A stretch of 64,000 bases of DNA from an uncultured Crocinitomix sp. (GCA_905478225.1 CAJQHR010000005.1:93754-157753); one strand, 5' to 3'. Counted from the first letter of the stretch, positions 45,502-55,458 are shown. Numbers and translations are program-made. Notes: generated from the letters alone by a model not told the origin.

Positions 45502-47253
45502 ATGAAATACTTAATCTTCATTTTAACCTTTACTGCCATTGCAGTGCATGGGCAAAACTATGTTCCAAAAACAATTGATTTTGAGGCAATAGAATTTGCT
45601 GCACCAATGGAAATTCCATTGATTTTGGCTGGTAATTTTGGTGAAATGCGCGGAAATCACTTTCATACAGGACTTGATATTAAAACAAAAGGTGTCATTG
45701 GTCAAAAAGTAATTGCAATTGAGGATGGTTATATTTCTCGCGTGCGCGTTTCTCCTTGGGGTTATGGAAATGCGTTATATATCGATCATCCAAACGGAAC
45801 AACAAGCTTGTATGCGCACTTGAGTAAATTCCCTGCAGCGATTGACTCACTCGTTTATGCCCAACAAGCTTTCACAGAATCTTATATTGTAGATGAAATT
45901 GTTTTGCAGGATTCGTTTTTTGTGAAAAAAGGGCAGTTGATTGCTTATTCGGGAAATTCGGGCAGTTCTTATGCGCCTCATCTTCATTTTGAGGTAAGAG
46001 AAACCGCAACTGAACATGCGCTTAATCCATTACTATTTAAAACCTTTCAAACAAAAATAAAAGATAGCACACCTCCAAAAGTTTCGGGCATTAAACTTTA
46101 CGCGATTACCGAAAAAGGATATATGATTCCTGGAAAATCCAAATACTACACCTGCCGTTTAGTTGGAAAAAAATGGGTGATTAATGAAAACAAACCGATT
46201 GATATTAATGGATTAGTAACAGAAAACTCAATGCTCGGTATTGGTTTTCATACCACAGATAAATTAGATGCAGCTGGAAATGTTTGCGGTGTGCACCATA
46301 CTGTTCTCTCACATAATGGTGCTAAAAAACACGAACAACAGATTGACTATGTCAATTTCGATCACAATCGGTTTTTAAATTCTCATCAAGATTATTATGA
46401 ATTCAAACAGAATAAAAAGAACATTCATAAAAACTTTACCACAGTTATTAATCCGCTGACCATTTATCCTCAAAATGATGGTAAAATAAAATGGGAAGAC
46501 TGCGCCGGGACTTATGAATTTGAAGTCTTTGACGCACATGGAAATGGCCATGTGGTGAGTTTTACCTTGAGTAATGCCGAGAAAACTCCATCTTCTAATC
46601 CATTTGACAAGGAAGGCGCCTATTATTTTCCTGATGAAGTGAATACATACATTACGGATGATTTTCAAGTTTTAATTGAACCGGGTTGTTTTTATGAACC
46701 TCTACAAAAGGTCGTTAGAATCGATTCTATCAGCAAATATTTAAGTAAAATCTATCAATTTTCAGAATACACAATTCCAGTTCAAAGTAAATATGACGTG
46801 CGAATTAAAGTACCTGAGACATATAGAGGATTGCCAGGGTATAAATTTGGCGTAGGATTGATTTCAGACAGAGGTTATTTAAGCTTTTTAGGTGGAAATT
46901 ATGTGGGTGGTTGGGTAGAAGGCCGTGCAAGAAATTTTGGCCGATTCGTTTTAGTGATCGATACGATTGCTCCAAAAATTACACCGCTCGACTTTAAAGA
47001 AGGGAAAGTCATTACGAAATTTAATACGCTTGAATTAGAAATTCATGATAATATGGCGGGAATCATGGAATACAAAGCCTATTTAAACGACAAATGGGTA
47101 TTGATGGAATACAACCGTAAAAAGAAGCGTTATATCATTCCTTTGGATGCGCACAGTCGTCCAACATTAGTGAAAGGTAAAAACAAGGTACGCATTACTT
47201 CAAAAGATTGGAAAGGAAATGAAGTGGAGAAATCTTATACGTTGATTTATTAG
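45502..47253 (+). CDS. M23 family metallopeptidase
   Basis: 583 residues. Signal peptide MKYLIFILTFTAIAVHGQ. The LytM/M23 zinc site is split as usual: HFHTGLDI (HxxxD, about residue 53) and HLHFEVRE (HxH, about residue 157), with WGYGNALYIDHPNG and YAHLS between. A ~70-residue insertion (about 95-140, IDSLVYAQQAF ... SFFVKKGQ) is normal for the Bacteroidota group. The C-terminal ~400 residues are beta-rich and unassigned. It probably cleaves peptidoglycan cross-links in the periplasm. Confidence 0.9.
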   Translation: MKYLIFILTFTAIAVHGQNYVPKTIDFEAIEFAAPMEIPLILAGNFGEMRGNHFHTGLDIKTKGVIGQKVIAIEDGYISRVRVSPWGYGNALYIDHPNGTTSLYAHLSKFPAAIDSLVYAQQAFTESYIVDEIVLQDSFFVKKGQLIAYSGNSGSSYAPHLHFEVRETATEHALNPLLFKTFQTKIKDSTPPKVSGIKLYAITEKGYMIPGKSKYYTCRLVGKKWVINENKPIDINGLVTENSMLGIGFHTTDKLDAAGNVCGVHHTVLSHNGAKKHEQQIDYVNFDHNRFLNSHQDYYEFKQNKKNIHKNFTTVINPLTIYPQNDGKIKWEDCAGTYEFEVFDAHGNGHVVSFTLSNAEKTPSSNPFDKEGAYYFPDEVNTYITDDFQVLIEPGCFYEPLQKVVRIDSISKYLSKIYQFSEYTIPVQSKYDVRIKVPETYRGLPGYKFGVGLISDRGYLSFLGGNYVGGWVEGRARNFGRFVLVIDTIAPKITPLDFKEGKVITKFNTLELEIHDNMAGIMEYKAYLNDKWVLMEYNRKKKRYIIPLDAHSRPTLVKGKNKVRITSKDWKGNEVEKSYTLIY

Positions 47254-47274
47254 ATTTTCACCAAATTCCTAAAT

Positions 47275-47310
47275 AAAAAGCCCGATTGAACTTGTCAAAT
47301 CGGGCTTTTT
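47275..47310. terminator. Bidirectional terminator
   Basis: AAGCCCGATT (47278-47287) pairs with AATCGGGCTT (47298-47307), with A-run before and T-run after. It serves the M23 gene (plus) and dodecin (minus). Confidence 0.88.
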
Positions 47311-47333
47311 ATTTGAATTATTAGGGGTGTTGC

Positions 47334-47582
47334 TTATTTAACTTCAAAAGTCAATTTCAAAGCCATTCTGTATTCAGAAACTTTACCATCAACAACAACT
47401 GCACTTTGATCTTGTACATATACAGATCTAATATTTTTGATTGATTTTGATGCTTGCTTTACTGCTTTTGCCGTTGCATCTTCCCAACTTTTTGAAGAGC
47501 TTGTGTAAGCTTCCCCAAAAACAGGACTGTTTTTGGGGAAGCTTACACTTGATAACACTTCAATTACTTTCATTACTGCCAT
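47334..47582 (-). CDS. Dodecin with 16-residue in-frame insertion
   Basis: 82 residues against the usual ~66. Core dodecin sequence is intact: AVMKVIEVLS, then SSSKSWEDATAKAVKQASKSIKNIRSVYVQDQSAVVVDGKVSEYRMALKLTFEVK. Dodecins are small flavin-binding dodecamers that store or buffer riboflavin/FMN in the cytosol. Residues 12-27 (SVSFPKNSPVFGEAYT) are extra and lie in the loop between strand 1 and the helix. The DNA encoding them is a palindrome with a flanking 4-bp repeat (separate entry). The frame is kept, so the protein is probably made. Confidence 0.92.
   Translation of the reverse strand: MAVMKVIEVLSSVSFPKNSPVFGEAYTSSSKSWEDATAKAVKQASKSIKNIRSVYVQDQSAVVVDGKVSEYRMALKLTFEVK
47500..47551. mobile_element. 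44-bp palindromic element with 4-bp flanking repeat inside dodecin
   Basis: Plus strand: CTTG (47500-47503), arm of 21 bases beginning TGTAAGCTTCCCC (47504-47524), GA, the exact reverse complement arm (47527-47547), CTTG (47548-47551). Element plus one CTTG copy is 48 bases, exactly 16 codons. Removing them restores a normal dodecin loop VLSSSSKSW. This is the form left by insertion of a small inverted-repeat element with target duplication. No second copy was found in this window. Confidence 0.75.
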
Positions 47583-47665
47583 TTTTCTTAATTTTTAGTT
47601 AAATTATAGTGAAAAGTTAAGACTTTTAAAGCTAAGACAAATTTTAGGTTTAAATTTATCTATCA

Positions 47666-49036
47666 ATGAGTAATAAAAATCTACGAACTGTAATTATTTT
47701 GGGAATCGCTTCGATCTTAAGCATTCTCACAATCCAATTTTTCTGGATAAAAAAAAACATACAGTTTCAAGAAACAAACATTGCCATTCAAAACAAGCAA
47801 GATAGTTTAAGCCAAGTTCAATTCGGCGATCAAGTGACCATTGCCTTGAAAAAAGTAGCGGACGAAATTCAAAGAATTAATCAACAACCCGGAGATCTTT
47901 ATGGAAATGTAAAGCAACTAACTTCGAATTATTTCACGGTTGAATTGCAAGACACATTGCATCCGTTCCTATTAGAACTCTTGTTAAAACATCAATTTTA
48001 CGACCATAATATCACGGAAGACTTTCAATACGGCATTTACGACTGTTTTTCAGACAGTATAGTATATGGAGATTATATTCGCTTTGAAGGAGACTCTGCT
48101 TTTACAAACGCTGGGAACAATAATGACCACGAATTAAATCAAAAACTCCAACTAAAACTAAATTCAGATCTCCATTATTTTTCCGTTGTTTTCCCTAAAA
48201 TTGAAAACATATCACTTGATGAACTCCTTAATGATGTGACCCCTTGGTACTATATGTTTGCCATCATTCTTTTTGTGCTGGTCTTCTTCGGATTTTCCAT
48301 TTCAGTCATCTTTAAACAAAAAAAGCTCTCAGAAATTAAGAATGACTTCATTAATAACATGACGCATGAACTAAAAACCCCCATTGCCACCATTGGTATT
48401 TCTAGCGAAACATTAATGAATCTAAATCCAGACAATTCAAAAGATAAACTCTTGCGTTATGCCAGTATTATATATAAAGAAAACAAACGATTAGAATCGC
48501 AGGTTGAAAGAGTTTTAAATGTTGCCAATTTAGACAAAAGTGAAATAAACTTGAACATGACAGTCTTTGATATTCATGAAATTATTGAGGAAGCGAAAGA
48601 AAATTTTGAGTTCAATCAACTAGAAGAACATGGTGGAGTGATTAAGATAGATTTGGCAGCACAAGACTCAATTCTTCAGGCAGATCTCGTTCACATCACC
48701 AATATCGTAAATAACTTATTGGATAACGCCATTAAATACTGTGATAAGGTTCCTAATATTTTGGTTTCAACGCAAAACCATAAAGGCAAAGTTGTTGTTA
48801 ATTTTAAGGACAATGGTAAAGGAATATCAAGAGATAATTTAAAGTACATTTTCGACAAGTTTTATCGTGTTCCGACTGGAAACCTGCATGATGTAAAAGG
48901 CTTTGGACTAGGTCTGTTTTATGTTAAAACGATCCTAGAAGAATTAAATGGCAGCATTCAGGTGAAAAGCGTATTGGGTAAAGGAAGTGAATTCATAATT
49001 ACGCTTCCCATAAACAAAAGCAACAGTAGAAAATAG
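47666..49036 (+). CDS. Sensor histidine kinase
   Basis: 456 residues. Membrane helices at about 8-28 and 194-214 flank a ~165-residue extracytoplasmic sensor domain of unknown ligand. Then the dimerisation box NNMTHELKTPIATIGIS with phospho-acceptor His234, N-box NIVNNLLDNAIKYC, G1 FKDNGKGISRDN, and G2 GFGLGLFYVK. No HAMP domain is visible. It starts a pair with the response regulator 14 bases downstream. Confidence 0.93.
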   Translation: MSNKNLRTVIILGIASILSILTIQFFWIKKNIQFQETNIAIQNKQDSLSQVQFGDQVTIALKKVADEIQRINQQPGDLYGNVKQLTSNYFTVELQDTLHPFLLELLLKHQFYDHNITEDFQYGIYDCFSDSIVYGDYIRFEGDSAFTNAGNNNDHELNQKLQLKLNSDLHYFSVVFPKIENISLDELLNDVTPWYYMFAIILFVLVFFGFSISVIFKQKKLSEIKNDFINNMTHELKTPIATIGISSETLMNLNPDNSKDKLLRYASIIYKENKRLESQVERVLNVANLDKSEINLNMTVFDIHEIIEEAKENFEFNQLEEHGGVIKIDLAAQDSILQADLVHITNIVNNLLDNAIKYCDKVPNILVSTQNHKGKVVVNFKDNGKGISRDNLKYIFDKFYRVPTGNLHDVKGFGLGLFYVKTILEELNGSIQVKSVLGKGSEFIITLPINKSNSRK

Positions 49037-49050
49037 TTAGCAAAAGAGAC

Positions 49051-49749
49051 ATGGACAGAAAAATTAAAATACTATTAGTTGAAGATGATTTTAACCTAGG
49101 TTTTGTCGTGCAAGATCAATTAAAGTCTGAGGGATATGACGTGAATTTATGTACCGACGGAGTGGAAGGTTTGCAACGCTATAATACAGAGCCTTTTGAT
49201 ATGTGCATTTTTGATGTAATGATGCCCAAAAAAGACGGATTCACGTTAGCCACTGACATTCGTAAAGTGGATGTGAAAATTCCAATTTTGTTTTTAACGG
49301 CAAAAAATTTAACGGAAGATAAAGTAGCAGGATTCAAAGCTGGTGGAGATGATTATTTAACAAAACCATTTAGTACAGAAGAATTTTTATTGCGCGTTAA
49401 AGCCATACTTAAGAGAGTTGATTTAATTGATCCGAAAGAGATTGAAACCTCTTTTAATTTGGGAACAATGATATTTGACAGTGAAAACTTCAAACTCATT
49501 TACGCAGATAAAGAAGAAAAAAAACTCACTAAAAAAGAAGTCAAAATCCTTCTTTTATTGGTTAAAAATATGAACAAGGTTTTAACTCGAGATATTGTTC
49601 TAAATGCCGTTTGGGGACAAGATGATTATTTTGTTGGGCGTAGCCTAGATGTTTTCATTACCAAGCTAAGAAAGTATTTGAAACCAGACGAAACAGTGAG
49701 CATTAGCAATATTCATGGCGTTGGTTTTAAACTCGAAGTAAATGCCTAA
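49051..49749 (+). CDS. OmpR-family response regulator
   Basis: 232 residues. Receiver domain with acidic pair VEDD, phosphorylation site Asp55 (CIFDVMMPKKDG), LTAK and KPF motifs. The C-terminal winged helix includes LTKKEVKILLLLVKNMNKVLTRDIVLNAVWG and RSLDVFITKLRKYL. Partner of the kinase at 47666; targets unknown. Its stop overlaps csaA by eight bases. Confidence 0.95.
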   Translation: MDRKIKILLVEDDFNLGFVVQDQLKSEGYDVNLCTDGVEGLQRYNTEPFDMCIFDVMMPKKDGFTLATDIRKVDVKIPILFLTAKNLTEDKVAGFKAGGDDYLTKPFSTEEFLLRVKAILKRVDLIDPKEIETSFNLGTMIFDSENFKLIYADKEEKKLTKKEVKILLLLVKNMNKVLTRDIVLNAVWGQDDYFVGRSLDVFITKLRKYLKPDETVSISNIHGVGFKLEVNA

Positions 49750-50080
49750 AGCCGAAATCACTTGGGCAGATTTTGCAAAGCTGGATATTCGTACCGGCAC
49801 TATTCAAGAAGCCGTGGTATTCGAAAAAGCACGAGTTCCAGCTTACCAGCTCAAAGTTAATTTTGGGGAACTAGGCATTAAAAAAACATCCGCTCAAATC
49901 ACAGAACGATACAAACCGGCTGATTTAAACGGTAAACAAGTACTCGCGGTAGTGAACTTTCCACCCAAACAAATTGCCAAATTCATGAGCGATTGTTTAA
50001 TACTTGGCGCCGTGGAAGGTGATGATATTATATTAGTACAACCAGACTCTCCTATCAAAAACGGCCTACCAATTGGGTAA
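49742..50080 (+). CDS. csaA: tRNA-binding protein CsaA
   Basis: 112 residues, a single OB-fold tRNA-binding domain: WADFAKLDIRTGTIQEAVVFEKARVPAYQLKVNFGELGIKKTSAQI and VLAVVNFPPKQIAKFMSDCLILGA. CsaA dimers bind tRNA and have been proposed to aid protein export. The ATG overlaps the end of the response regulator gene, so the two are co-transcribed. Confidence 0.92.
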   Translation: MPKAEITWADFAKLDIRTGTIQEAVVFEKARVPAYQLKVNFGELGIKKTSAQITERYKPADLNGKQVLAVVNFPPKQIAKFMSDCLILGAVEGDDIILVQPDSPIKNGLPIG

Positions 50081-50117
50081 TTCCTACTGCGGTTATAGAC
50101 TATTCACTATAAATGCG

Positions 50118-50125
50118 TACCTTTG
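50118..50125 (+). promoter_or_regulatory. -7 promoter element before the DUF4920 gene
   Basis: TACCTTTG fits TAnnTTTG, 18 bases before ATG 50144. No -33 TTTG at the expected place. Confidence 0.45.
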
Positions 50126-50143
50126 TCGCAAAAATTTGAACCA

Positions 50144-50737
50144 ATGAATAAGAAATTTATATTAGGACTTGCTGTTGCAAGTCTTGCAGGACTATACTCT
50201 TGCGGAGGAAATGAAGTAACAGATGAAACGACAGATGCAGATTCAACTGCGGTTGTTGAAATAATTGACAGCACTGAAGTTGAGGCAGAAGCAGAATTAG
50301 CTTTTGACGGCGTAGATAAAGGTGATTACACTTTATACGGCCATAGCGATATTGATGCTGATGGCAGTGAACCTACTGTTGAAGCAATGAACGCTGCTAT
50401 GACTGAAAATGGAGCATTTGAAGGAAAAGTCGCTGTAACAATTAATGAAGTATGCCAAATGGCTGGTTGTTGGATTACTTTTGAAAATGGTGAAGAAGAT
50501 CCAATTCGTGTTTTCTTTAGAGATCATTTCACAATTCCAACTGAAACACCAGCAGGAACAGCGGCCATTCTTTATGGAGAAACTATGATTGATACACAAA
50601 CTGTTGAATTCCAAAAGCACTTATTGGATGATGCTGCAGCAAATGGTGACGAAATTGCACAAGAAGAATATGACGCGATTACTGAAGACTTGATTACAAC
50701 GTCTTTTGATTGCGAGTCAATTTTGGTGAAGAAATAA
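50144..50737 (+). CDS. DUF4920-like lipoprotein
   Basis: 197 residues from ATG 50144, where MNKKFILGLAVASLAGLYSC gives a complete lipoprotein signal with cysteine 20. An acidic linker (about 25-55) leads to the domain with VTINEVCQMAGCWITFENGEEDPIRVFFRDHFTIP, whose CxxxGCW motif suggests metal binding or a disulfide. This matches the DUF4920 pattern as I know it. The function is not established. Confidence 0.78.
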   Translation: MNKKFILGLAVASLAGLYSCGGNEVTDETTDADSTAVVEIIDSTEVEAEAELAFDGVDKGDYTLYGHSDIDADGSEPTVEAMNAAMTENGAFEGKVAVTINEVCQMAGCWITFENGEEDPIRVFFRDHFTIPTETPAGTAAILYGETMIDTQTVEFQKHLLDDAAANGDEIAQEEYDAITEDLITTSFDCESILVKK

Positions 50738-50758
50738 ATTGAATCGTAAATAGTATTG

Positions 50759-50793
50759 AAATCCTGTTCATTTATTGTGGACGGGTTTTTTTT
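50759..50793 (+). terminator. Terminator after the DUF4920 lipoprotein gene
   Basis: Imperfect stem AAATCC.GTTC (50759-50769) with GGACGGGTTT (50779-50788), then a run of T. Ends against the stop of kdtA on the other strand. Confidence 0.6.
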
Positions 50794-51994
50794 ATGCCTT
50801 AATTTTGCCGTGAATAAGATCCGTCGCTCCAACCCTTTTATTCATAAATTTAAGCACCTGCTCACGTTTATCCTGGACCTTTAATTCGGCAAATTGCGCT
50901 TTGAATTCGCTTTCACTCTGCACGGAGAACCCGCTTCCGTGTTCAATAAAATCAGAAGCTTCTTGAAACTTGGCGAATGAATTTCCAAAAATCACAGGCA
51001 CCCCGAAACAAGCTGGCTCTAGAATATTATGTAATCCTTTTCCAAATGCGCCTCCGACATAGGCTAAATCCGCATATTGGTACACATTCATCAACATGCC
51101 GATATTATCAATCACTAAAACTTCAGCTTTAACAGCATTCTCTATTTCAGAATAGCGAACGGTTGGTTTATCAAATTTCGCCACTAAATCCCCCACTCTT
51201 TTTTTATCAATCTCATGGGGGGCAACAATGACTTTCCAATCAAATTCTGAATCGTTAATTGTAGATAACATAACTGCTTCATCCTCTACCCAAGAAGATC
51301 CAACAACCAATACTTTTTTACCATCAATAAACTTTTCAAGTTCAGGATAGCGTTTTACTTTTTTAGCATTCTCCATGACTCGATCATAACGCGTATCTCC
51401 TGAAACGGTAGATTCAACATTAAATTCATGCAAGAGTTTAGCAGACTTTTCGTGCTGAACAAAAATATGATCAAAAGCCTTTAAAATATTAAGCATATAG
51501 CCGCCGTAACTTCTAAAAAACACCTGATCTTTTCTAAAAACCGCCGAAATGGAATACACCGCAGCGCCTTCTTTTTTGGCGGTAAAGATGTACTTCGCCC
51601 AAAATTCGTATTTCACAAAAAATACTTTACTTGGCTTTACTTTCGCTAAAAAACGGTTGACGTTTGCTTGGGTTTCTTGCGGCAAATAAATGATTAAATC
51701 CGCTCGGTCATACCCCTTTCGAATTTCATAACCAGATGGTGAAAAAAACGTGATTACAATTTGACAATCCTCGGTGCTCTTTAACTTCTCGATAAGGGGG
51801 CGCCCTTGCTCAAACTCTCCTAAACTGGCGCAATGGAACCAATATACAGGAACTTCGCTTCGCTTCCAACTGTCAAGTTTGGCCCACGCGTCTTTCCTTC
51901 CTTGCATCCATTTTTTTGCCTTTGGATTCCACAAAGATGCCACTCGTATCATAAACGAATAACCGCGGACTCCAATGGTATATAATAGGCTCAT
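50792..51994 (-). CDS. kdtA: 3-deoxy-D-manno-octulosonic acid transferase
   Basis: 400 residues. An N-terminal membrane anchor is followed by WFHCASLGEFEQGRPLIEKL (catalytic glutamate region), FFSPSGYEIRKGYDRADLIIYLPQET, VFFVKYEFWAKYI and the C-terminal GGAFGKGLHNILEPACFGVPVIFG. It attaches Kdo to lipid A at the inner membrane. Start and preceding stop overlap as TAATG, so it is coupled to the gene at 51994. Confidence 0.95.
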   Translation of the reverse strand: MSLLYTIGVRGYSFMIRVASLWNPKAKKWMQGRKDAWAKLDSWKRSEVPVYWFHCASLGEFEQGRPLIEKLKSTEDCQIVITFFSPSGYEIRKGYDRADLIIYLPQETQANVNRFLAKVKPSKVFFVKYEFWAKYIFTAKKEGAAVYSISAVFRKDQVFFRSYGGYMLNILKAFDHIFVQHEKSAKLLHEFNVESTVSGDTRYDRVMENAKKVKRYPELEKFIDGKKVLVVGSSWVEDEAVMLSTINDSEFDWKVIVAPHEIDKKRVGDLVAKFDKPTVRYSEIENAVKAEVLVIDNIGMLMNVYQYADLAYVGGAFGKGLHNILEPACFGVPVIFGNSFAKFQEASDFIEHGSGFSVQSESEFKAQFAELKVQDKREQVLKFMNKRVGATDLIHGKIKA

Positions 51995-52740
51995 TAATCT
52001 CTGTAATATTCACCGCGAGTTCTATGACTAATTGGCAAAATCCAACCTACTTTAAAACCATAAAGTAAATCTAACTTCAGATCAGTTTCTGTTCCGCCTG
52101 TGTCAAAGTTATACGTTCGGACATTTTTAGTTAACCCTTGCGAAAACTCAAATCCGCCGTAAAATTTAATGAGGCGAAAATCTGATTGATAGAGATATCC
52201 AATAAACTGTTTACTTGAAACACCCATTGTAAGTTTATCATAGCCTTTGCGATAAGGCCCTTCTAATTGCGGCACTTGATCGTTCAGACTTTCAATTCTT
52301 ATTTTGTGCATTAAATAACCTACACCAAAATTCACCCATAATCCTGAATTGGGATTGTTTCCGTATTTATTAAACACATATCCTACAGTAGCATATGCAC
52401 TTGCACCTCTCATCAAAAACAACACGTCTGCTTCTTGACCGGCTGAACTTGTTATGTTGCCAAATGAATTAAACACATTTGCAAAAATGGTCGTATCTCT
52501 TAATTTACTTCCGAAAATAAAACCTCCGCTTAGTCCAATAGTCAAATTATTCTTGAATTTCACATCAAAATCACCCCCCAATTGGTTATTAAAACCCCAG
52601 CGATCTGCAAGGTCTGCTCCAGTGAAGCTCGCCTTATAATTTATGCCTACTAATATATTCCTTACCGTAGAGTCTTTGAGGCTTTTTTGAGCACAAGTTC
52701 CAAAAACAGATAAAAACAAAAAAAGAAAGAATGTTTTCAT
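51994..52740 (-). CDS. Outer-membrane beta-barrel-like protein
   Basis: 248 residues. Signal peptide MKTFFLFLFLSVFGTCAQ; alternating aromatic/polar strands such as LGGDFDVKFKNNLTIGLSGGFIFG, SAYATVGYVFNKYG and IKFYGGFEFSQGL suggest a small barrel of about 8-10 strands. It is translationally coupled to kdtA, and a conserved hypothetical is often found there in Bacteroidota. A link to LPS is suggested by position only. Confidence 0.7.
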   Translation of the reverse strand: MKTFFLFLFLSVFGTCAQKSLKDSTVRNILVGINYKASFTGADLADRWGFNNQLGGDFDVKFKNNLTIGLSGGFIFGSKLRDTTIFANVFNSFGNITSSAGQEADVLFLMRGASAYATVGYVFNKYGNNPNSGLWVNFGVGYLMHKIRIESLNDQVPQLEGPYRKGYDKLTMGVSSKQFIGYLYQSDFRLIKFYGGFEFSQGLTKNVRTYNFDTGGTETDLKLDLLYGFKVGWILPISHRTRGEYYRD

Positions 52741-52956
52741 GGTACAAATTTAAATAAAGCCAGTCAAATAAACGCCTAAAAGCGATAAATATTGGCTATA
52801 TTCGCAAAGTTTATACAATTGATTAATGAAATTTAACATTTGAAACCGACCTCCTGAAAACAGTAGTTGGGGTAATTTTGATAATACAATAGGCGATTAT
52901 CCATTCATGTTTTCAATAAAAGGCCATTTTATCTGTTATTCAAAGTAAAATTTTAG

Positions 52957-54087
52957 ATGAAACAAATCCAGATGGTAGATTTGGTTACTCAATACGAGAA
53001 AATCAAATCAGAAGTTAACGAAGCCACACAAAATGTTTTTCAAACCGCCCAATTTATTAATGGACCTGAGGTTAAAACATTTCAAGCAGATTTAGAAAAA
53101 TACTTAGCCGTTAAGCACGTCATTCCATGCGCCAACGGTACGGATGCACTTCAAATTGCCTTAATGGCTTTAGGCCTTAATCCAGGTGATGAAGTCATTA
53201 CCAGTGATTTCACATTTGCTGCTACTGTTGAAGTGATTGGATTGTTAAAACTAACGCCGATTTTAGTTGATGTTAGAGGGGATAATTTTAACATTGACAT
53301 TTGTAAAATGGAAGCGGCAATAACGCCAAAAACTAAGGCCATTATTCCTGTTCATCTTTTTGGTCAATGCGCCAATATGGACGCCGTTATGGAAGTCGCA
53401 AAACGACACAATCTTTTTGTTTTAGAAGATACGGCGCAAGCCATTGGAGCCAAGTATTTTCATGAGAATGGAAAAACATCCTCAGCAGGAACAATTGGGC
53501 ATATCGGTACAACATCATTCTTTCCATCTAAAAATTTAGGATGCTATGGAGACGGCGGAGCAATTTTCACGAATGATGACGAATTGGCCGCGATTATGCG
53601 TTCAATCGTTAATCATGGAATGGGTGAGCGATACTATTACGAGCGCCTTGGTGTAAATTCGCGCTTAGACTCTGTTCAAGCTGCCGTACTTAGAATTAAG
53701 CTCGGCCATTTGGATGATTATATTGTGGCACGTCAAAAAGCGGCTGCTTATTATTCAAACTTCTTTAGTGATTTTGATAATGTTGAACCGCCATTCATAG
53801 CGAACTATTCAACACATGTCTTTCATCAATACACGCTAAAAATTGAAGGATTAGATCAATTTGCACTTCAAGATTTTATAAAATCGAAAGGAATTCCGGC
53901 AATGATTTATTATCCAATGCCATTGCACACACAAAAGGCTTATGGCGCTGAAAACTTCAACCATGAAGATTTTCCAGTTACTAATGCATTGTGTAAAACT
54001 GTTATTTCATTGCCAATGCACACAGAATTGGATGAGGAGCAGTTGAGCTATATTTGCAATGCCATGAAAGAATTCTTAAACAAATAA
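52957..54087 (+). CDS. DegT-family aminotransferase (WbpE/WlbC-like)
   Basis: 376 residues. Start KQIQMVDLVTQYEKIKSEVNEATQNVFQTAQFINGPEVKTFQ, PLP site EDTAQAIGAKY and Schiff-base lysine in SFFPSKNLGCYGDGGAIFT. The pattern fits WbpE/WlbC, which aminates the 3-keto group of UDP-3-keto-GlcNAcA. The nearby 3-dehydrogenase and N-acetyltransferase support this. It heads the plus-strand cluster to 60530; the 216 bases upstream have no clear consensus promoter. Confidence 0.9.
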   Translation: MKQIQMVDLVTQYEKIKSEVNEATQNVFQTAQFINGPEVKTFQADLEKYLAVKHVIPCANGTDALQIALMALGLNPGDEVITSDFTFAATVEVIGLLKLTPILVDVRGDNFNIDICKMEAAITPKTKAIIPVHLFGQCANMDAVMEVAKRHNLFVLEDTAQAIGAKYFHENGKTSSAGTIGHIGTTSFFPSKNLGCYGDGGAIFTNDDELAAIMRSIVNHGMGERYYYERLGVNSRLDSVQAAVLRIKLGHLDDYIVARQKAAAYYSNFFSDFDNVEPPFIANYSTHVFHQYTLKIEGLDQFALQDFIKSKGIPAMIYYPMPLHTQKAYGAENFNHEDFPVTNALCKTVISLPMHTELDEEQLSYICNAMKEFLNK

Positions 54088-54143
54088 CGCTGCTCTTATC
54101 ACTATAACTGATGTTGAATGCATAATAAAATTGCTTAAATCAA

Positions 54144-55457
54144 ATGAAAAAAATTGCTGTAATCGGATCAGGATATGTTGGATTAGTTACTGGAACATGT
54201 TTCGCTGAAACTGGAAATGAGGTAATATGTGTTGACATAGACAAGGATAAAGTTGCAAAAATGCAGAACGGTGTTGTTCCAATTTACGAACCCCACTTAG
54301 ATGTTATTTTTGAAAGAAACATTCGACAAGAACGATTGACATTTAGCACCGATCTAAAATCTGCAGTTGACGCTTCAGAAATTATCTTTTTAGCCTTACC
54401 TACACCTCCTGGTGAAGATGGTTCAGCTGATTTAAGTTATATTTTGGGTGTTGCAGATGAACTAGGTAAAATAATGACGGATTATAAAGTCATTGTAGAT
54501 AAATCTACCGTTCCAGTTGGGACTGCTGAAAAAGTACATGCTGCCATAGCAAAACATGCTACTGTTGTATATGATGTAGTTTCAAATCCAGAATTTTTGA
54601 GAGAAGGATTTGCCGTTGATGATTTTTTAAAACCAGACCGTGTTGTCATTGGAACACAATCAGAACGCGCCATGGCTGAAATGAAAGATTTGTACAAACC
54701 TTTCGTAAGACAAGGTAATCCTATCCTATTTATGGATGAGAAATCAGCCGAGTTAACTAAATACGCGGCCAATTCATTTCTTGCAACCAAGATTACATTC
54801 ATGAATGAAATTGCTAATTTTTGCGAATCAGTAGGTGCAGATGTTGATGCGGTTCGAATTGGAATAGGATCAGACACAAGAATTGGTAAACGCTTTTTGT
54901 TTCCAGGAATTGGTTATGGCGGAAGCTGTTTCCCAAAAGATGTGCAAGCATTGGTGAAATCTGGAATTGAAGCCGACTATAAATTTGAAATTATTGACGC
55001 CGTGTTAAGAGTTAACAATGTGCAAAAATTGCGATTGGTTGAAAAACTCAAGAATCATTACGGTGATTTAAGTGGTAAGAGTTTTGCCCTTTGGGGATTG
55101 GCTTTTAAACCTGATACAGATGACATTAGAGAAGCGCCAGCATTATACATTATTGACGCACTTTTAGCTGCAGGAGCTAACATCACAGCATTTGATCCGG
55201 AAGCAATGGACAATGTGAAAGCTATTTATGGTGACAAAATTGAATTTGCTTCTAATGAATATGATGCACTTGCAAATAAAGACGCCTTGCTAATTGCAAC
55301 CGAATGGGGAGTGTTCAGAAATCCGAACTTTGATAAAATTAAGGCGGCCCTAGTCGCTCCAAAAATATTTGACGGACGAAATCTTTTTGATTTGGATGAA
55401 ATGCAAAATAAAGGAATCTACTATGAAAGTATTGGTAGAGCAACTGTAATTGGATAA
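54144..55457 (+). CDS. ugd: UDP-glucose 6-dehydrogenase
   Basis: 437 residues. NAD site [57 protein letters not shown], and catalytic cysteine in [14 protein letters not shown]. Makes UDP-glucuronate from UDP-glucose with two NAD. The decarboxylase gene begins two bases after it, so the product probably goes to UDP-xylose. Confidence 0.94.
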   Translation: MKKIAVIGSGYVGLVTGTCFAETGNEVICVDIDKDKVAKMQNGVVPIYEPHLDVIFERNIRQERLTFSTDLKSAVDASEIIFLALPTPPGEDGSADLSYILGVADELGKIMTDYKVIVDKSTVPVGTAEKVHAAIAKHATVVYDVVSNPEFLREGFAVDDFLKPDRVVIGTQSERAMAEMKDLYKPFVRQGNPILFMDEKSAELTKYAANSFLATKITFMNEIANFCESVGADVDAVRIGIGSDTRIGKRFLFPGIGYGGSCFPKDVQALVKSGIEADYKFEIIDAVLRVNNVQKLRLVEKLKNHYGDLSGKSFALWGLAFKPDTDDIREAPALYIIDALLAAGANITAFDPEAMDNVKAIYGDKIEFASNEYDALANKDALLIATEWGVFRNPNFDKIKAALVAPKIFDGRNLFDLDEMQNKGIYYESIGRATVIG

Positions 55458-55458
55458 C

